A stretch of 64,000 nucleotides of DNA, from contig CP129480.1 of NCBI GenBank assembly GCA_030583885.1, forward strand, positions 4,218,714-4,282,713. Direction: 5' to 3'. The notes beneath the pieces were generated by a model. It was given only the letters and a program-made list of their open reading frames with translations, had not been told where the DNA came from and ran no database searches. Positions 17,078 to 24,934 of the stretch are shown here, piece by piece (the stretch's first letter is position 1; each line of letters begins with the position of its first letter). A program made the translations under genes and the position numbers. The DNA comes from Anaerolineales bacterium (lineage in GTDB: Bacteria > Chloroflexota > Anaerolineae > Anaerolineales > Villigracilaceae).

Positions 17078-18574
17078 ATGGCGCTTGAAAACATCCTGAT
17101 TCTCGCCGCCGCCTCGTTTCTCTGGGCAGCCCTCCTGCGCGACCGCGGGCGGACGTGGTTCATGCTCATCGCCAGCGTGCTCGTCATCTTCTGGCTGCAG
17201 CCGACCCTCCCCATCCGCGGATTCGATTTTTGGATTCCCGTCGCAACGCTCGTCATCGCCATTTTCAGTTGGTATATCACTGCGAATGACGAAGCCCGGC
17301 GCAAAAGAAAAAACTGGGGCGTCTTCGCTCTCGTCGCAGGCATCGTCCTCCTGCTCAGCCTCACCCGCTACTTCCCCATCGCACAGATTCTCACCGCCTC
17401 GCGTCCGCCACCGATCGAAACCTTGCTGGCGGTCATTGCAATCTCAGGCATGGTCTTTTTTGGAACGGCGCACCTGAACCGCTTCAACGTGACCCTGCTC
17501 GTCATTGGCATTTTCATCCTGATCGTAGTTTTTCTTGTTCTGAAAATCCCAGCGCTGACGTATTGGCTAAGTTACGGACTCCGCGCGTTGATGAGCCAAT
17601 CGCTGACGAGTGTCTCCGCCAACGACTTCCACTGGCTTGGATTCTCCTACGTGGCATTTCGCCTCCTCCATACATTGCGCGACCGCCAGATGGGACGACT
17701 GCCATCCGTGGACTTGGGTGAATACCTGACCTACGTCATCTTCTTCCCCGCCTTCACCGCCGGACCCATTGACCGCCTTGAGCGCTTCATCAAAGATTTA
17801 CGAGCCGTTCCTTCACCACAAAGTCACAAAGACGCTATGACTCAAAGCGAAAAATCTTCGCGGCTTCGTGCCTTTGAGTCTTCGTGGTTAAACGAAACAG
17901 TCTACCCCGCGGGTCAGCGACTGCTGATAGGCACCTTCAAAAAATTCGTTCTCGCCGACTCTCTCGCCCTCATCGCCCTGAACGAGGCAAACGCAGCCCA
18001 AGTGACGTCCACCTTATGGATGTGGGTCATCGTCTACGCCTACGCCTTCCAGATCTACTTCGACTTCAGCGGCTACACCGACATTGCTCTTGGCATCGCG
18101 GGACTGCTCGGAATCAAACTGCCCGAGAACTTCGCATCTCCCTACCTCAAACCCAACCTGACCCAATTCTGGAACAACTGGCACATGACTCTCACCCAGT
18201 GGTTCCGCGCGTACTTCTTCAATCCCATCACCCGCTGGCTCAGGTCTTGGCAAAAACCGATGTCCATCCCAATGATGATCCTGCTGACCCAAGTCGCCAC
18301 CATGCTGCTGATCGGTTTCTGGCACGGCATCACATGGAACTTCACCCTCTGGGGCTTGTGGCACGGGCTGGGACTCTTCATCCACAACCGCTGGAACGAC
18401 GCCACCAAAGCCAAAGCCGCGGCATGGGCAACTACACCCGCTCGAGAGGCGATGCTGAATAGTAGCGGCATCTTGTTAACGTTCCACTTTGTGGCATTGG
18501 GCTGGGTTTTCTTTGCGCTTTCATCACCTGCCACGTCATGGCAGGTCATTTTGATATTGTTTGGAGTCAACTAA
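17078..18574 (+). CDS. DltB-like MBOAT O-acyltransferase, copy 3
   Basis: 498 residues, polytopic. Landmarks are FFPAFTAGPIDRLERF (about 223-238), FDFSGYTDIALGIAGLLG, the NNWHMTLTQWFRAYFF loop and catalytic His416 in IGFWHGITW. It is more distant from the two AlgI-like copies and ends WQVILILFGVN with no FIYFQF tail. Between GPIDR and the FKK motif it has 23 more residues than copies 1 and 2; that extra piece is encoded by a palindromic repeat (17814-17892). Gene order with the microprotein, SGNH protein, carrier protein and ligase is that of a dlt-type pathway. Confidence 0.85.
   Translation: MALENILILAAASFLWAALLRDRGRTWFMLIASVLVIFWLQPTLPIRGFDFWIPVATLVIAIFSWYITANDEARRKRKNWGVFALVAGIVLLLSLTRYFPIAQILTASRPPPIETLLAVIAISGMVFFGTAHLNRFNVTLLVIGIFILIVVFLVLKIPALTYWLSYGLRALMSQSLTSVSANDFHWLGFSYVAFRLLHTLRDRQMGRLPSVDLGEYLTYVIFFPAFTAGPIDRLERFIKDLRAVPSPQSHKDAMTQSEKSSRLRAFESSWLNETVYPAGQRLLIGTFKKFVLADSLALIALNEANAAQVTSTLWMWVIVYAYAFQIYFDFSGYTDIALGIAGLLGIKLPENFASPYLKPNLTQFWNNWHMTLTQWFRAYFFNPITRWLRSWQKPMSIPMMILLTQVATMLLIGFWHGITWNFTLWGLWHGLGLFIHNRWNDATKAKAAAWATTPAREAMLNSSGILLTFHFVALGWVFFALSSPATSWQVILILFGVN
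17814..17892. repeat. Palindromic repeat inside the MBOAT coding sequence
   Basis: CACCACAAAGTCACAAAGAC on the left and TGAGTCTTCGTGGTTAA on the right form an imperfect hairpin of the same style as the intergenic element at 16886-16958. It is translated in frame as about 26 hydrophilic residues (PSPQSHKDAMTQSEKSSRLR and on), absent from the two paralogous MBOATs. Confidence 0.7.
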
Positions 18575-18680
18575 TGTCGTTGCGAGCGCTGGTCGAGTAG
18601 ACGCCCAGCGGCGTATCCAGACCAAGCGAAGCAACCTCATGACAATTGGGAGATTGCTTCACGAAGACTCGCAATGACAT
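18575..18680. repeat. Intergenic palindromic repeat (TTGCGAG/GAAGCAAtCTC class)
   Basis: Outer arms TGTCGTTGCGAG (18575-18586) and CTCGCAATGACA (18668-18679) match with one wobble; inner arms GAAGCAACCTC and GAGATTGCTTC also pair. It fills the whole gap between the MBOAT and SGNH genes, ending 10 bases before the next start codon. Confidence 0.75.
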
Positions 18681-18689
18681 GAAACTCTT

Positions 18690-19796
18690 ATGAACCAAGA
18701 AATCAAACCCCTTAACGTCCTTTTCAAGGGACTGCTCTTATTCCTGCTCTTCACCCTCGTCATCGCCGCATGGCAGCCGGGGATTGGACAGCTCTCCCTC
18801 TACAACAGCCTCTATCCCGGGCGGGAGCGGCTTCCCTTCGGCGAGAACCCCAAACAATCCTACAACCTCAGCCTCTTCAACCTTGACGCGATGTTCGCCT
18901 CACATGTCATCGCTGGTATGTCCAAAGGTGACGATGAATTCCGCGTCATCATCGTGGGAGACTCGTCAGTGTGGGGCACGTTGCTCAAACCCGAAGAAAC
19001 TTTGGCAGGACAACTCAACCAAGATAACCTCAACGCCTGCGGAAAAAATGTCCGCGTGTATAACCTTGGGTATCCCACCATCTCACTGACCAAAGATGTG
19101 ATGTTGCTCTCCCATGGAATGGGATACGACCCCGACCTTGTCATCTGGATGACCACGCTCGATGCGTTCCCGTTGGAAAAGCAAACGTCCACGCCGCTGG
19201 TGGCTAACAACGAAGAAACGGTTCGGGGACTGGCAACCAACTATGGGTTAAGAGTCGAGGCGGATGATCCCAATCTGGTGAAAAAATCCTTCTGGGGTAA
19301 AACCTTCGTCGGCGACCGCCGCTCATGGGCAGATATCCTCCGTCTTCAAATTTATGGGGTGATGTGGGCATCCACAGGCATTGACCAGTTCTACCCCACC
19401 AATTACGAACGTGCCCAAACCGATTTTGATGCGGATGAAAGGTATCACGATTTCACCCTGCCTGATTTGAATGAAGACGGTCTTGCGCTGAACGCGTTGG
19501 AGACAGGGTTCCGCGTGGCGGACGAGACGCCGATGCTGCTCGTAAATGAGCCCATGTTAATAAGTTCAGGCGCGAACAGCGATATCCGCTATAATTTTTT
19601 CTACCCGCGCTGGGCGTATGATGATTACCGCGAGATGATGATCGCGTTGAGTGCGCAAAACGGCTGGACGTATGTGGACTTGTGGAACATCGTCCCAGCC
19701 AATGAATTCACCAACAGTGCAATCCACCTCACGCCTGCGGGAGAAAAATTAGTAGCAGAAAATCTCGCGCCCTACATTTTGGAAATGTGTGAATAA
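18690..19796 (+). CDS. DltD-like SGNH protein
   Basis: 368 residues. A signal anchor (about 12-27) is followed by an SGNH fold with nucleophile Ser92 in VIIVGDSSVWG, the Gly/Asn block in VYNLGYPTISLTKD and His346 in SAIHLTPAGEKL. In the two SGNH paralogues of this window an Asp sits three residues before the His; here that place is Ser343, so the triad may be a dyad or use another acid. It is predicted to work outside the membrane, passing the acyl group to its final acceptor, as DltD does. No clear ribosome site is seen because the repeat runs up to the gene. Confidence 0.75.
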   Translation: MNQEIKPLNVLFKGLLLFLLFTLVIAAWQPGIGQLSLYNSLYPGRERLPFGENPKQSYNLSLFNLDAMFASHVIAGMSKGDDEFRVIIVGDSSVWGTLLKPEETLAGQLNQDNLNACGKNVRVYNLGYPTISLTKDVMLLSHGMGYDPDLVIWMTTLDAFPLEKQTSTPLVANNEETVRGLATNYGLRVEADDPNLVKKSFWGKTFVGDRRSWADILRLQIYGVMWASTGIDQFYPTNYERAQTDFDADERYHDFTLPDLNEDGLALNALETGFRVADETPMLLVNEPMLISSGANSDIRYNFFYPRWAYDDYREMMIALSAQNGWTYVDLWNIVPANEFTNSAIHLTPAGEKLVAENLAPYILEMCE

Positions 19797-19802
19797 TCCG
19801 CA

Positions 19803-19858
19803 GGGGCGACCCGCCTTGGTTGGTCGAGTACGTTCACCATCATGGATGGGTCGCCCCC
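19803..19858. repeat. Short inverted repeat (GGGGCGACCC class)
   Basis: GGGGCGACCC (19803-19812) and GGGTCGCCCC (19848-19857) are perfect inverted copies flanking about 35 bases. A related piece, GGGGCGACTGG followed by CCAGTCGC, is at 21080-21098. Confidence 0.65.
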
Positions 19859-19880
19859 ATAGTTGAAAACAGGAGTTTGT

Positions 19881-20813
19881 ATGAAGGTCCGATCTTTTTT
19901 TCCATTAATCGTTGTTTTACTGGCCGCCTGCACCAGCACGCCAGTGACATCACAACCTGAAGCGGAATCCACGTCCGCGCCAGTGGAAGCAACTGAAGTT
20001 GTAACCATGGTTGTGGAATCGACTTCTGAAGTTCCCAGCGCCATGCCGCGCCCGACCCTCGCACCCGATGAATGGAAATCCCTGCCCATTGTGCCCATGG
20101 TCAGCGAATCAATGAAGGAAGTCTACAGACGCGGGTTGGAAATGGGGAATGACCCAAACGCGTTCGCGAAGGTCGGCGACTGTCAGACCAACACAGGCTT
20201 TTATCTTGTTGATTTCGACCACGAAGGCTGGTACAGCCTCGGCGAAGACCATGCTCATTTGCAGGATACGATTGATTATTATCAAGGCTCCTTCTCCCGC
20301 ACCAGTCTTGCCATGCGTGACGGATATAATGTCGCTGCCATCCTCACGCCGTTGCGCGCCGATCCGAAGCAATGTGAAAAGGGTGAGACACCGATTGCGT
20401 GTGAATTCCGTATGCACAACCCCAGCATTGCAATCATCAGCCTCGAGACCAACTTCAACGACCGCCCCGCCGATGATTATGGCAGATACATGCGCCAGAT
20501 TATCGAATATACGCTCGAACAGGGTGTGGTTCCCATCCTCGCCACCAAAGGCGACAACCTCGAAGGCGACCACAGCATCAATGCCGAGATCGCAAAGATC
20601 GCTGTGGAATACGATATCCCACTGTGGAATTTCTGGGCCGCGCTTCAACCCCTGCCGAATACTGGCTTCGACACCGAGTTGAATGATGGCTTCCACCTTT
20701 CCTTCTCACGCAACTTCTTCGACCAGCCCAGGAACATGCTGAGAGGCTGGCCCTGGCGCAACCTGACCGCCTTGCAGGCATTGGACGCGGTGAGAATTGG
20801 GTTGAATCACTAA
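19881..20813 (+). CDS. Secreted lipoprotein with SGNH-like fold and GDC motif
   Basis: 310 residues from ATG 19881 (AGGAG eight bases before; an upstream in-frame TTG has no site). Lipobox LAAC puts the lipid anchor at Cys17, followed by a Ser/Thr/Glu linker (about 20-58). The globular part has AFAKVGDCQTN, in which Cys101 stands where the SGNH nucleophile Ser of GDS would be, and the late Asp269/His272 pair in NDGFHLSF. It could be a thiol variant of the hydrolase or a catalytically altered binding protein. It sits between the DltD-like gene and the carrier protein gene, so it probably belongs to the same acylation pathway. Confidence 0.7.
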   Translation: MKVRSFFPLIVVLLAACTSTPVTSQPEAESTSAPVEATEVVTMVVESTSEVPSAMPRPTLAPDEWKSLPIVPMVSESMKEVYRRGLEMGNDPNAFAKVGDCQTNTGFYLVDFDHEGWYSLGEDHAHLQDTIDYYQGSFSRTSLAMRDGYNVAAILTPLRADPKQCEKGETPIACEFRMHNPSIAIISLETNFNDRPADDYGRYMRQIIEYTLEQGVVPILATKGDNLEGDHSINAEIAKIAVEYDIPLWNFWAALQPLPNTGFDTELNDGFHLSFSRNFFDQPRNMLRGWPWRNLTALQALDAVRIGLNH

Positions 20814-20831
20814 ATAGAAAAAGGAAAAAAC

Positions 20832-21080
20832 ATGACCACCGAAATCATCGCCTCCCTCGCTAAATTCATAGCCGAAAAGATCCTCAAACAGCCGGGCAAG
20901 GTCATCGCCGCGGATGAGGCCATCATTTCCAGCGGACTGATCGACTCGTTCAGCCTGATGGACCTTGCGCTCTTCATCGAAGACACCTTCAGCGTCCGCA
21001 TCGAAGACACCGAATTGAATGCGGATACGTTCGATACCCTGGATCAACTTGCTGCGTTGATTACATCGCGTAAATCGTAG
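20832..21080 (+). CDS. Acyl carrier protein (DltC/ACP-like)
   Basis: 82 residues with the carrier protein helix pattern; the phosphopantetheine Ser is Ser39 in GLIDSFSLMDL. A clear AAAGGAAA ribosome site precedes ATG. It would be loaded by the AMP-ligase encoded 33 bases downstream and present the thioester to the MBOAT, as DltC does for D-alanine. A discrete carrier next to its ligase and outside any fatty acid or polyketide cluster supports a dedicated role. Confidence 0.85.
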   Translation: MTTEIIASLAKFIAEKILKQPGKVIAADEAIISSGLIDSFSLMDLALFIEDTFSVRIEDTELNADTFDTLDQLAALITSRKS

Positions 21081-21100
21081 GGGCGACTGGCCAGTCGCTC
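21079..21100. repeat. Short palindrome (GCGACTGG/CCAGTCGC)
   Basis: A perfect 16-bp palindrome at 21083-21098, preceded by AGGG like the arm at 19802. It overlaps the gap between the carrier protein and ligase genes. Confidence 0.55.
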
Positions 21101-21113
21101 TGCAGAGACATAC

Positions 21114-22796
21114 ATGACCACCCTCCCAAAGCTCCTCCAACACTCCTATCAGGACGCCCCTGATAAGACCAGCATCATCCTGCAGCACGCAGGACAACCC
21201 GATACGCATCTCACCTATCGCGACCTCATCCGCGGCGCAAATCGCTACGCTCTCAGCTACGCTCGCGAAGGCATCCAACCTGGCGAGGTGGTCATCCTTA
21301 TTTTGCAGCACGGCGAAGACCTCATCTATTCATTTTGGGGTGCCATCCTGCACGGCGCGATTCCGTCCATCATGCCGTTCCTGACGGAAAAACTCGCACC
21401 CGAAAAATACCGCGCCGACCTTGCTTCGCTCATCTCCATCACCAAGCCGGCCACCATTGTCACATATCCTGAATTTGAATCAGAAGTCCGCAGCGCGCTG
21501 GTCGAAGGCGATTCGGTTCGTCATGTCATTCTCACAAATCAGACCGAAGCGGAAGCCGAACCCAATTTTGATTCCCTGCAAGGATTCAAATCCTCGCCCG
21601 AAGATATCGTCGTGTTGCAGCATTCATCAGGCACAACGGGCTTGCAAAAAGGCGTGGCGCTTTCGCATCGCGCTGTGTTAAATCAACTTGATGCGTATGG
21701 CAAGGCCATCAAACTTGATCCGGATAAAGACGTCATCGTTTCGTGGCTGCCGCTCTATCACGACATGGGCTTCATCGCCTGCTTCCTTCTGCCCGTGCTG
21801 TTGCGCATCCCGCTCGTGGACATGTCGCCCTTTGACTGGGTGCGCGCGCCCTACCGCCTGCATCAAGCCGTTTCGCAATACAAAGGCACACTCTCCTGGT
21901 TGCCGAATTTCGCCTACAACTTTTGTGCCCATAAAATTCGCGAGCGCAATCTCGAAGGAGTGGACCTCTCCTCATGGCGCGCCATCATCAACTGCTCCGA
22001 GCCCGTGCATGTCGAAAGCCACGACCTCTTCTTTGAAAAATTCTCGGCATATGGCTTGAAGAAGTCCGTGCTGCAAACGTGCTATGCAATGGCGGAGAAC
22101 GTCTTTGCTGTCACCCAAAGCCCATTGGATGAAATCCCAACCGTGGATGAGATCGACCGCGAGACCTTCATGACGCAGCGCCTCGCGACTCCGCCTGTAG
22201 CGGGTCAGCCCTCCATGAAGATGACCACATCCGGACATCCCCTTCCCAACACCCGCATCCGCGTGGTGGATACAGACTTTAACGAACTGCCTGACCGCTC
22301 TGTCGGTGAGATCGCTGTGCAAAGCGACTGCATGTTGACCGAATACTTCAACCGTCCCGACGCGACCGAAGCCGCCATGAAAAACGGCTGGTATCTGACA
22401 GGTGATTACGGCTACATCGCAGACGGCGAGCTGTACATTTCCGGGCGCAAGAAAGACTTGATCATCGTTGGCGGCAAGAACGTCTATCCGCAGGATTTGG
22501 AAGCGCTCGCCAGCGAAGTGCCCGGCGTGCATGCGGGACGAACCGTTGCATTCGGCATGTACGACGAAGAAGAAGGCACGGAGGAGGTGGTCATCATCGC
22601 CGAATCAGAATCAACCGTCCCGTCGGAACAAGAGGCGATCGCGGACGCCATCCGCAAACACGTCACAAAAAGTTCCGCCATCGCCCTGCGCCACGTCAAG
22701 GTGGTGGATGACAAGTGGATCATCAAGACCTCCAGCGGCAAGACGGCGCGCTCGGCAAATAAAGAAAAATTTCTGAAGGAACTTGGGAATATGTGA
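21114..22796 (+). CDS. Fatty-acyl-AMP ligase-like adenylate-forming enzyme
   Basis: 560 residues of the ANL superfamily. The P-loop is SSGTTGLQKG (171-180), then WLPLYHDMG (211-219), a motif typical of fatty-acyl-AMP ligases, then LTGDYGYIADGELYISGRKKDLIIVGGKNVYP in the hinge region, and the catalytic Lys543 in TSSGKTAR. It would activate a carboxylic acid with ATP and load it on the carrier protein next door. The FAAL-like motif argues against D-alanine, the substrate of DltA, and for an acyl or hydroxyacyl chain. Last gene of the dlt-like set. Confidence 0.82.
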   Translation: MTTLPKLLQHSYQDAPDKTSIILQHAGQPDTHLTYRDLIRGANRYALSYAREGIQPGEVVILILQHGEDLIYSFWGAILHGAIPSIMPFLTEKLAPEKYRADLASLISITKPATIVTYPEFESEVRSALVEGDSVRHVILTNQTEAEAEPNFDSLQGFKSSPEDIVVLQHSSGTTGLQKGVALSHRAVLNQLDAYGKAIKLDPDKDVIVSWLPLYHDMGFIACFLLPVLLRIPLVDMSPFDWVRAPYRLHQAVSQYKGTLSWLPNFAYNFCAHKIRERNLEGVDLSSWRAIINCSEPVHVESHDLFFEKFSAYGLKKSVLQTCYAMAENVFAVTQSPLDEIPTVDEIDRETFMTQRLATPPVAGQPSMKMTTSGHPLPNTRIRVVDTDFNELPDRSVGEIAVQSDCMLTEYFNRPDATEAAMKNGWYLTGDYGYIADGELYISGRKKDLIIVGGKNVYPQDLEALASEVPGVHAGRTVAFGMYDEEEGTEEVVIIAESESTVPSEQEAIADAIRKHVTKSSAIALRHVKVVDDKWIIKTSSGKTARSANKEKFLKELGNM

Positions 22797-22874
22797 AAAT
22801 AATCCCAATTAGGAGCAGGGGGTGATTGGATTGACTTCTAAAAAATGCAATAATCTTTTCAACAACTGATGTCT

Positions 22875-22895
22875 CGGTAGTTACTAAAACTACCG
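22875..22895 (+). other. Short hairpin between the ligase gene and the next gene
   Basis: CGGTAGTT (22875-22882) pairs perfectly with AACTACCG (22888-22895) over a five-base loop. There is no T run; it lies about 10 bases before the AGGAGG ribosome site of the following gene. Confidence 0.45.
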
Positions 22896-22916
22896 CCTGT
22901 AACCAGGAGGATTCGT

Positions 22917-24923
22917 ATGAAGAATCGATCTCGCCGTGGTTGTTTCGTAGTGGGTGGTTTTATTGCACTCTTGATCCTTTTGATGGGGGCAGGATGGTGG
23001 TTTTTATACTTAGGCGCTGAAATAGCGGATGCATCTCCACCCGCAACGGTGTTTGTCTTCCTGCTGTCACCCGCCAGCGGCGATGAGGTGGAAGTGGGGG
23101 ACTATGTGCCTGTAACACTACAAGCGGTTGGATTGAATACACTGCTCAACGCTGAAGTGTTCGTAAATGGAGTATCTCTGGGGGTGGAGAAAAATTCTCT
23201 GGAGAATGCATCCTGGGTCTGGCAGCCCCTGTCGGTGGGGATTTACAGCCTGACAGCACGAGTCACTGATATTTATGGTGAGGTTGGGCAGTCGCAGACG
23301 GTCATTGTGAATGTGCTGGAGGGGGATGGATTGGTACAAGTTTCCGCATTGGATGGACAGACATTGGAAGAAATAGGCGCGGGTTTTGGCGTCCCGCCGG
23401 CGCAGATGGCGGGTGCAAATCCCAATATTGATCCAGAACAGCCGGTGCCGGATGGGGCGTCAGTGCAGGTCCCGATTGGGGATGGAGCAGCAGGCAACGG
23501 GTCCGGGCAGGGAGGCGAAGGGGTTTCCATCCCGCTGATCTTCTGGGAGTTTACACCTCTGACGCCAGTGGATAAATCCTATTGTTATACATCCGCCGGA
23601 GATGGAAATTGGATAAAGATCCCCAAACAATCCTTCACGTTTTTCAGCGGGTCGCCGTTGAAATATATTCAATATGATTTTATTCCGAAAGGGAGCGAGG
23701 GTGTCATCCAGGTGCGGTGCTGGGGCTGGCTGGGCGGGACGCTCAAGTTTTTGGGACAAGGGGAAACGAAATTTGATGTGTTTCAGCCCGCTGATAAATT
23801 GGTGATTCTTGGGCAGGGTTTCCAGTTGACCGGCAAGCTGCAGATCCCATTAAGCGGAAATCCACCGGAGACCGGCGGGGGGAACACAAAAACCATTCCG
23901 CCGCCGTTTGCGATGCGCGAACCTGCCGACACGGCAGATTGTACAAAACATTATGGCAATGTCCTGGCAGGATTTGTGTGCGATGCACTATTGAATGCCT
24001 CCGTAAAGCAATATCGCGTCCTTCAATGGGAGTGGGAGCCGAGAGTCAACTGGCCGGGGTATGACCTTTGGCTCAACGAGATTGACGGGTATCATATCTA
24101 TGAAATTGACCCGCTTACCAAAACCCCCAAATTTATAGCGGGTGTTAAAAATCCAAAGCAAAAAGTGGTTGCCGTGCCGTTACCCTGGGGGGCACCCTGT
24201 TATGGCGTGCAGGCATATATCGATGACCCGGTGCTTGAGCCATCCGAGATTGCAGAATATTGCCCCGGGCAGCCACCCGCGGCACAAAACATCACATTGG
24301 ACCCGATTAACTGGCTGACATCCGGCGGGGAATGGGTTCAGGATGGGGATTGTGATACGTATGGCACGGGAAATGCTTATTTACTTGCCAACAGTAACTT
24401 TGGTTTTGGCAATCAGCCGGGGGAGGTTCTGGTTGGATCATATATTGTGGATGACGATGATAATGACTGCTTCGCGCAGGGGGATTATGACGGCGGGGTG
24501 AAGTTTCCGCACCCGGGTTTGATTAATGGCGCGATCATCCAAAAAGCTGTATTGAAGTTTGCAGCCAGTTCCACATATTATTCCGCCAGCGGTGTGGCAA
24601 CCAATTACAAACTTCTATGTGTGGGCGGCGTGGGTAAAGCCAAACAGGACTGGACCGGTTTGGGAGGTGGGAATCACTTTGTTGGCAAAAATATCCTAAA
24701 TTCGTATGCCTACTACAGCCCGATTTCATCGTTGAATGGCTGGAACCACTCTCCTGAAGTGGACGTTACGTCTGTGGTGAATTCCTGGATGAAAAATCCG
24801 CAGTCCAATCACGGCTTCATTCTACGATACCTCAACGCACCGCACCCGGCGACGGATGGTTCTGGTGTTTGTGAATCGGAGCTGGCGTATGTCCAGTTGG
24901 AAATCCATTTCTTTGTTCCCTAG
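22917..24923 (+). CDS. Large secreted protein with Ig-like, LysM-like and DNRLRE-like modules
   Basis: 668 residues. One N-terminal membrane anchor (about 10-33) is followed by an Ig-like domain (SPASGDEVEVGDYVPVTL... VTDIYG, about 45-140), a LysM-like module (LEEIGAGFGVPPAQMAGANPN to VPDGASVQVP, about 148-190), a Gly-rich linker, a middle region with Cys pairs, and a C-terminal domain of about 180 residues with the KAVLKFAAS...DVTSVVNSWMKNPQSNHGFILR pattern of DNRLRE (putative glycan-binding) modules. No catalytic motif was seen. It is likely an exported wall- or sheath-binding protein. Same strand as the next two secreted proteins. Confidence 0.65.
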   Translation: MKNRSRRGCFVVGGFIALLILLMGAGWWFLYLGAEIADASPPATVFVFLLSPASGDEVEVGDYVPVTLQAVGLNTLLNAEVFVNGVSLGVEKNSLENASWVWQPLSVGIYSLTARVTDIYGEVGQSQTVIVNVLEGDGLVQVSALDGQTLEEIGAGFGVPPAQMAGANPNIDPEQPVPDGASVQVPIGDGAAGNGSGQGGEGVSIPLIFWEFTPLTPVDKSYCYTSAGDGNWIKIPKQSFTFFSGSPLKYIQYDFIPKGSEGVIQVRCWGWLGGTLKFLGQGETKFDVFQPADKLVILGQGFQLTGKLQIPLSGNPPETGGGNTKTIPPPFAMREPADTADCTKHYGNVLAGFVCDALLNASVKQYRVLQWEWEPRVNWPGYDLWLNEIDGYHIYEIDPLTKTPKFIAGVKNPKQKVVAVPLPWGAPCYGVQAYIDDPVLEPSEIAEYCPGQPPAAQNITLDPINWLTSGGEWVQDGDCDTYGTGNAYLLANSNFGFGNQPGEVLVGSYIVDDDDNDCFAQGDYDGGVKFPHPGLINGAIIQKAVLKFAASSTYYSASGVATNYKLLCVGGVGKAKQDWTGLGGGNHFVGKNILNSYAYYSPISSLNGWNHSPEVDVTSVVNSWMKNPQSNHGFILRYLNAPHPATDGSGVCESELAYVQLEIHFFVP

Positions 24924-24934
24924 GAGGCAGGACG

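Noticed and set aside
16964..22796. Reading the set as a standard D-alanine dlt operon
   Set aside because: The ligase has a fatty-acyl-AMP-ligase motif, the order of genes differs from dltXABCD, and there is an extra GDC lipoprotein. The comparison is kept as an analogy only.
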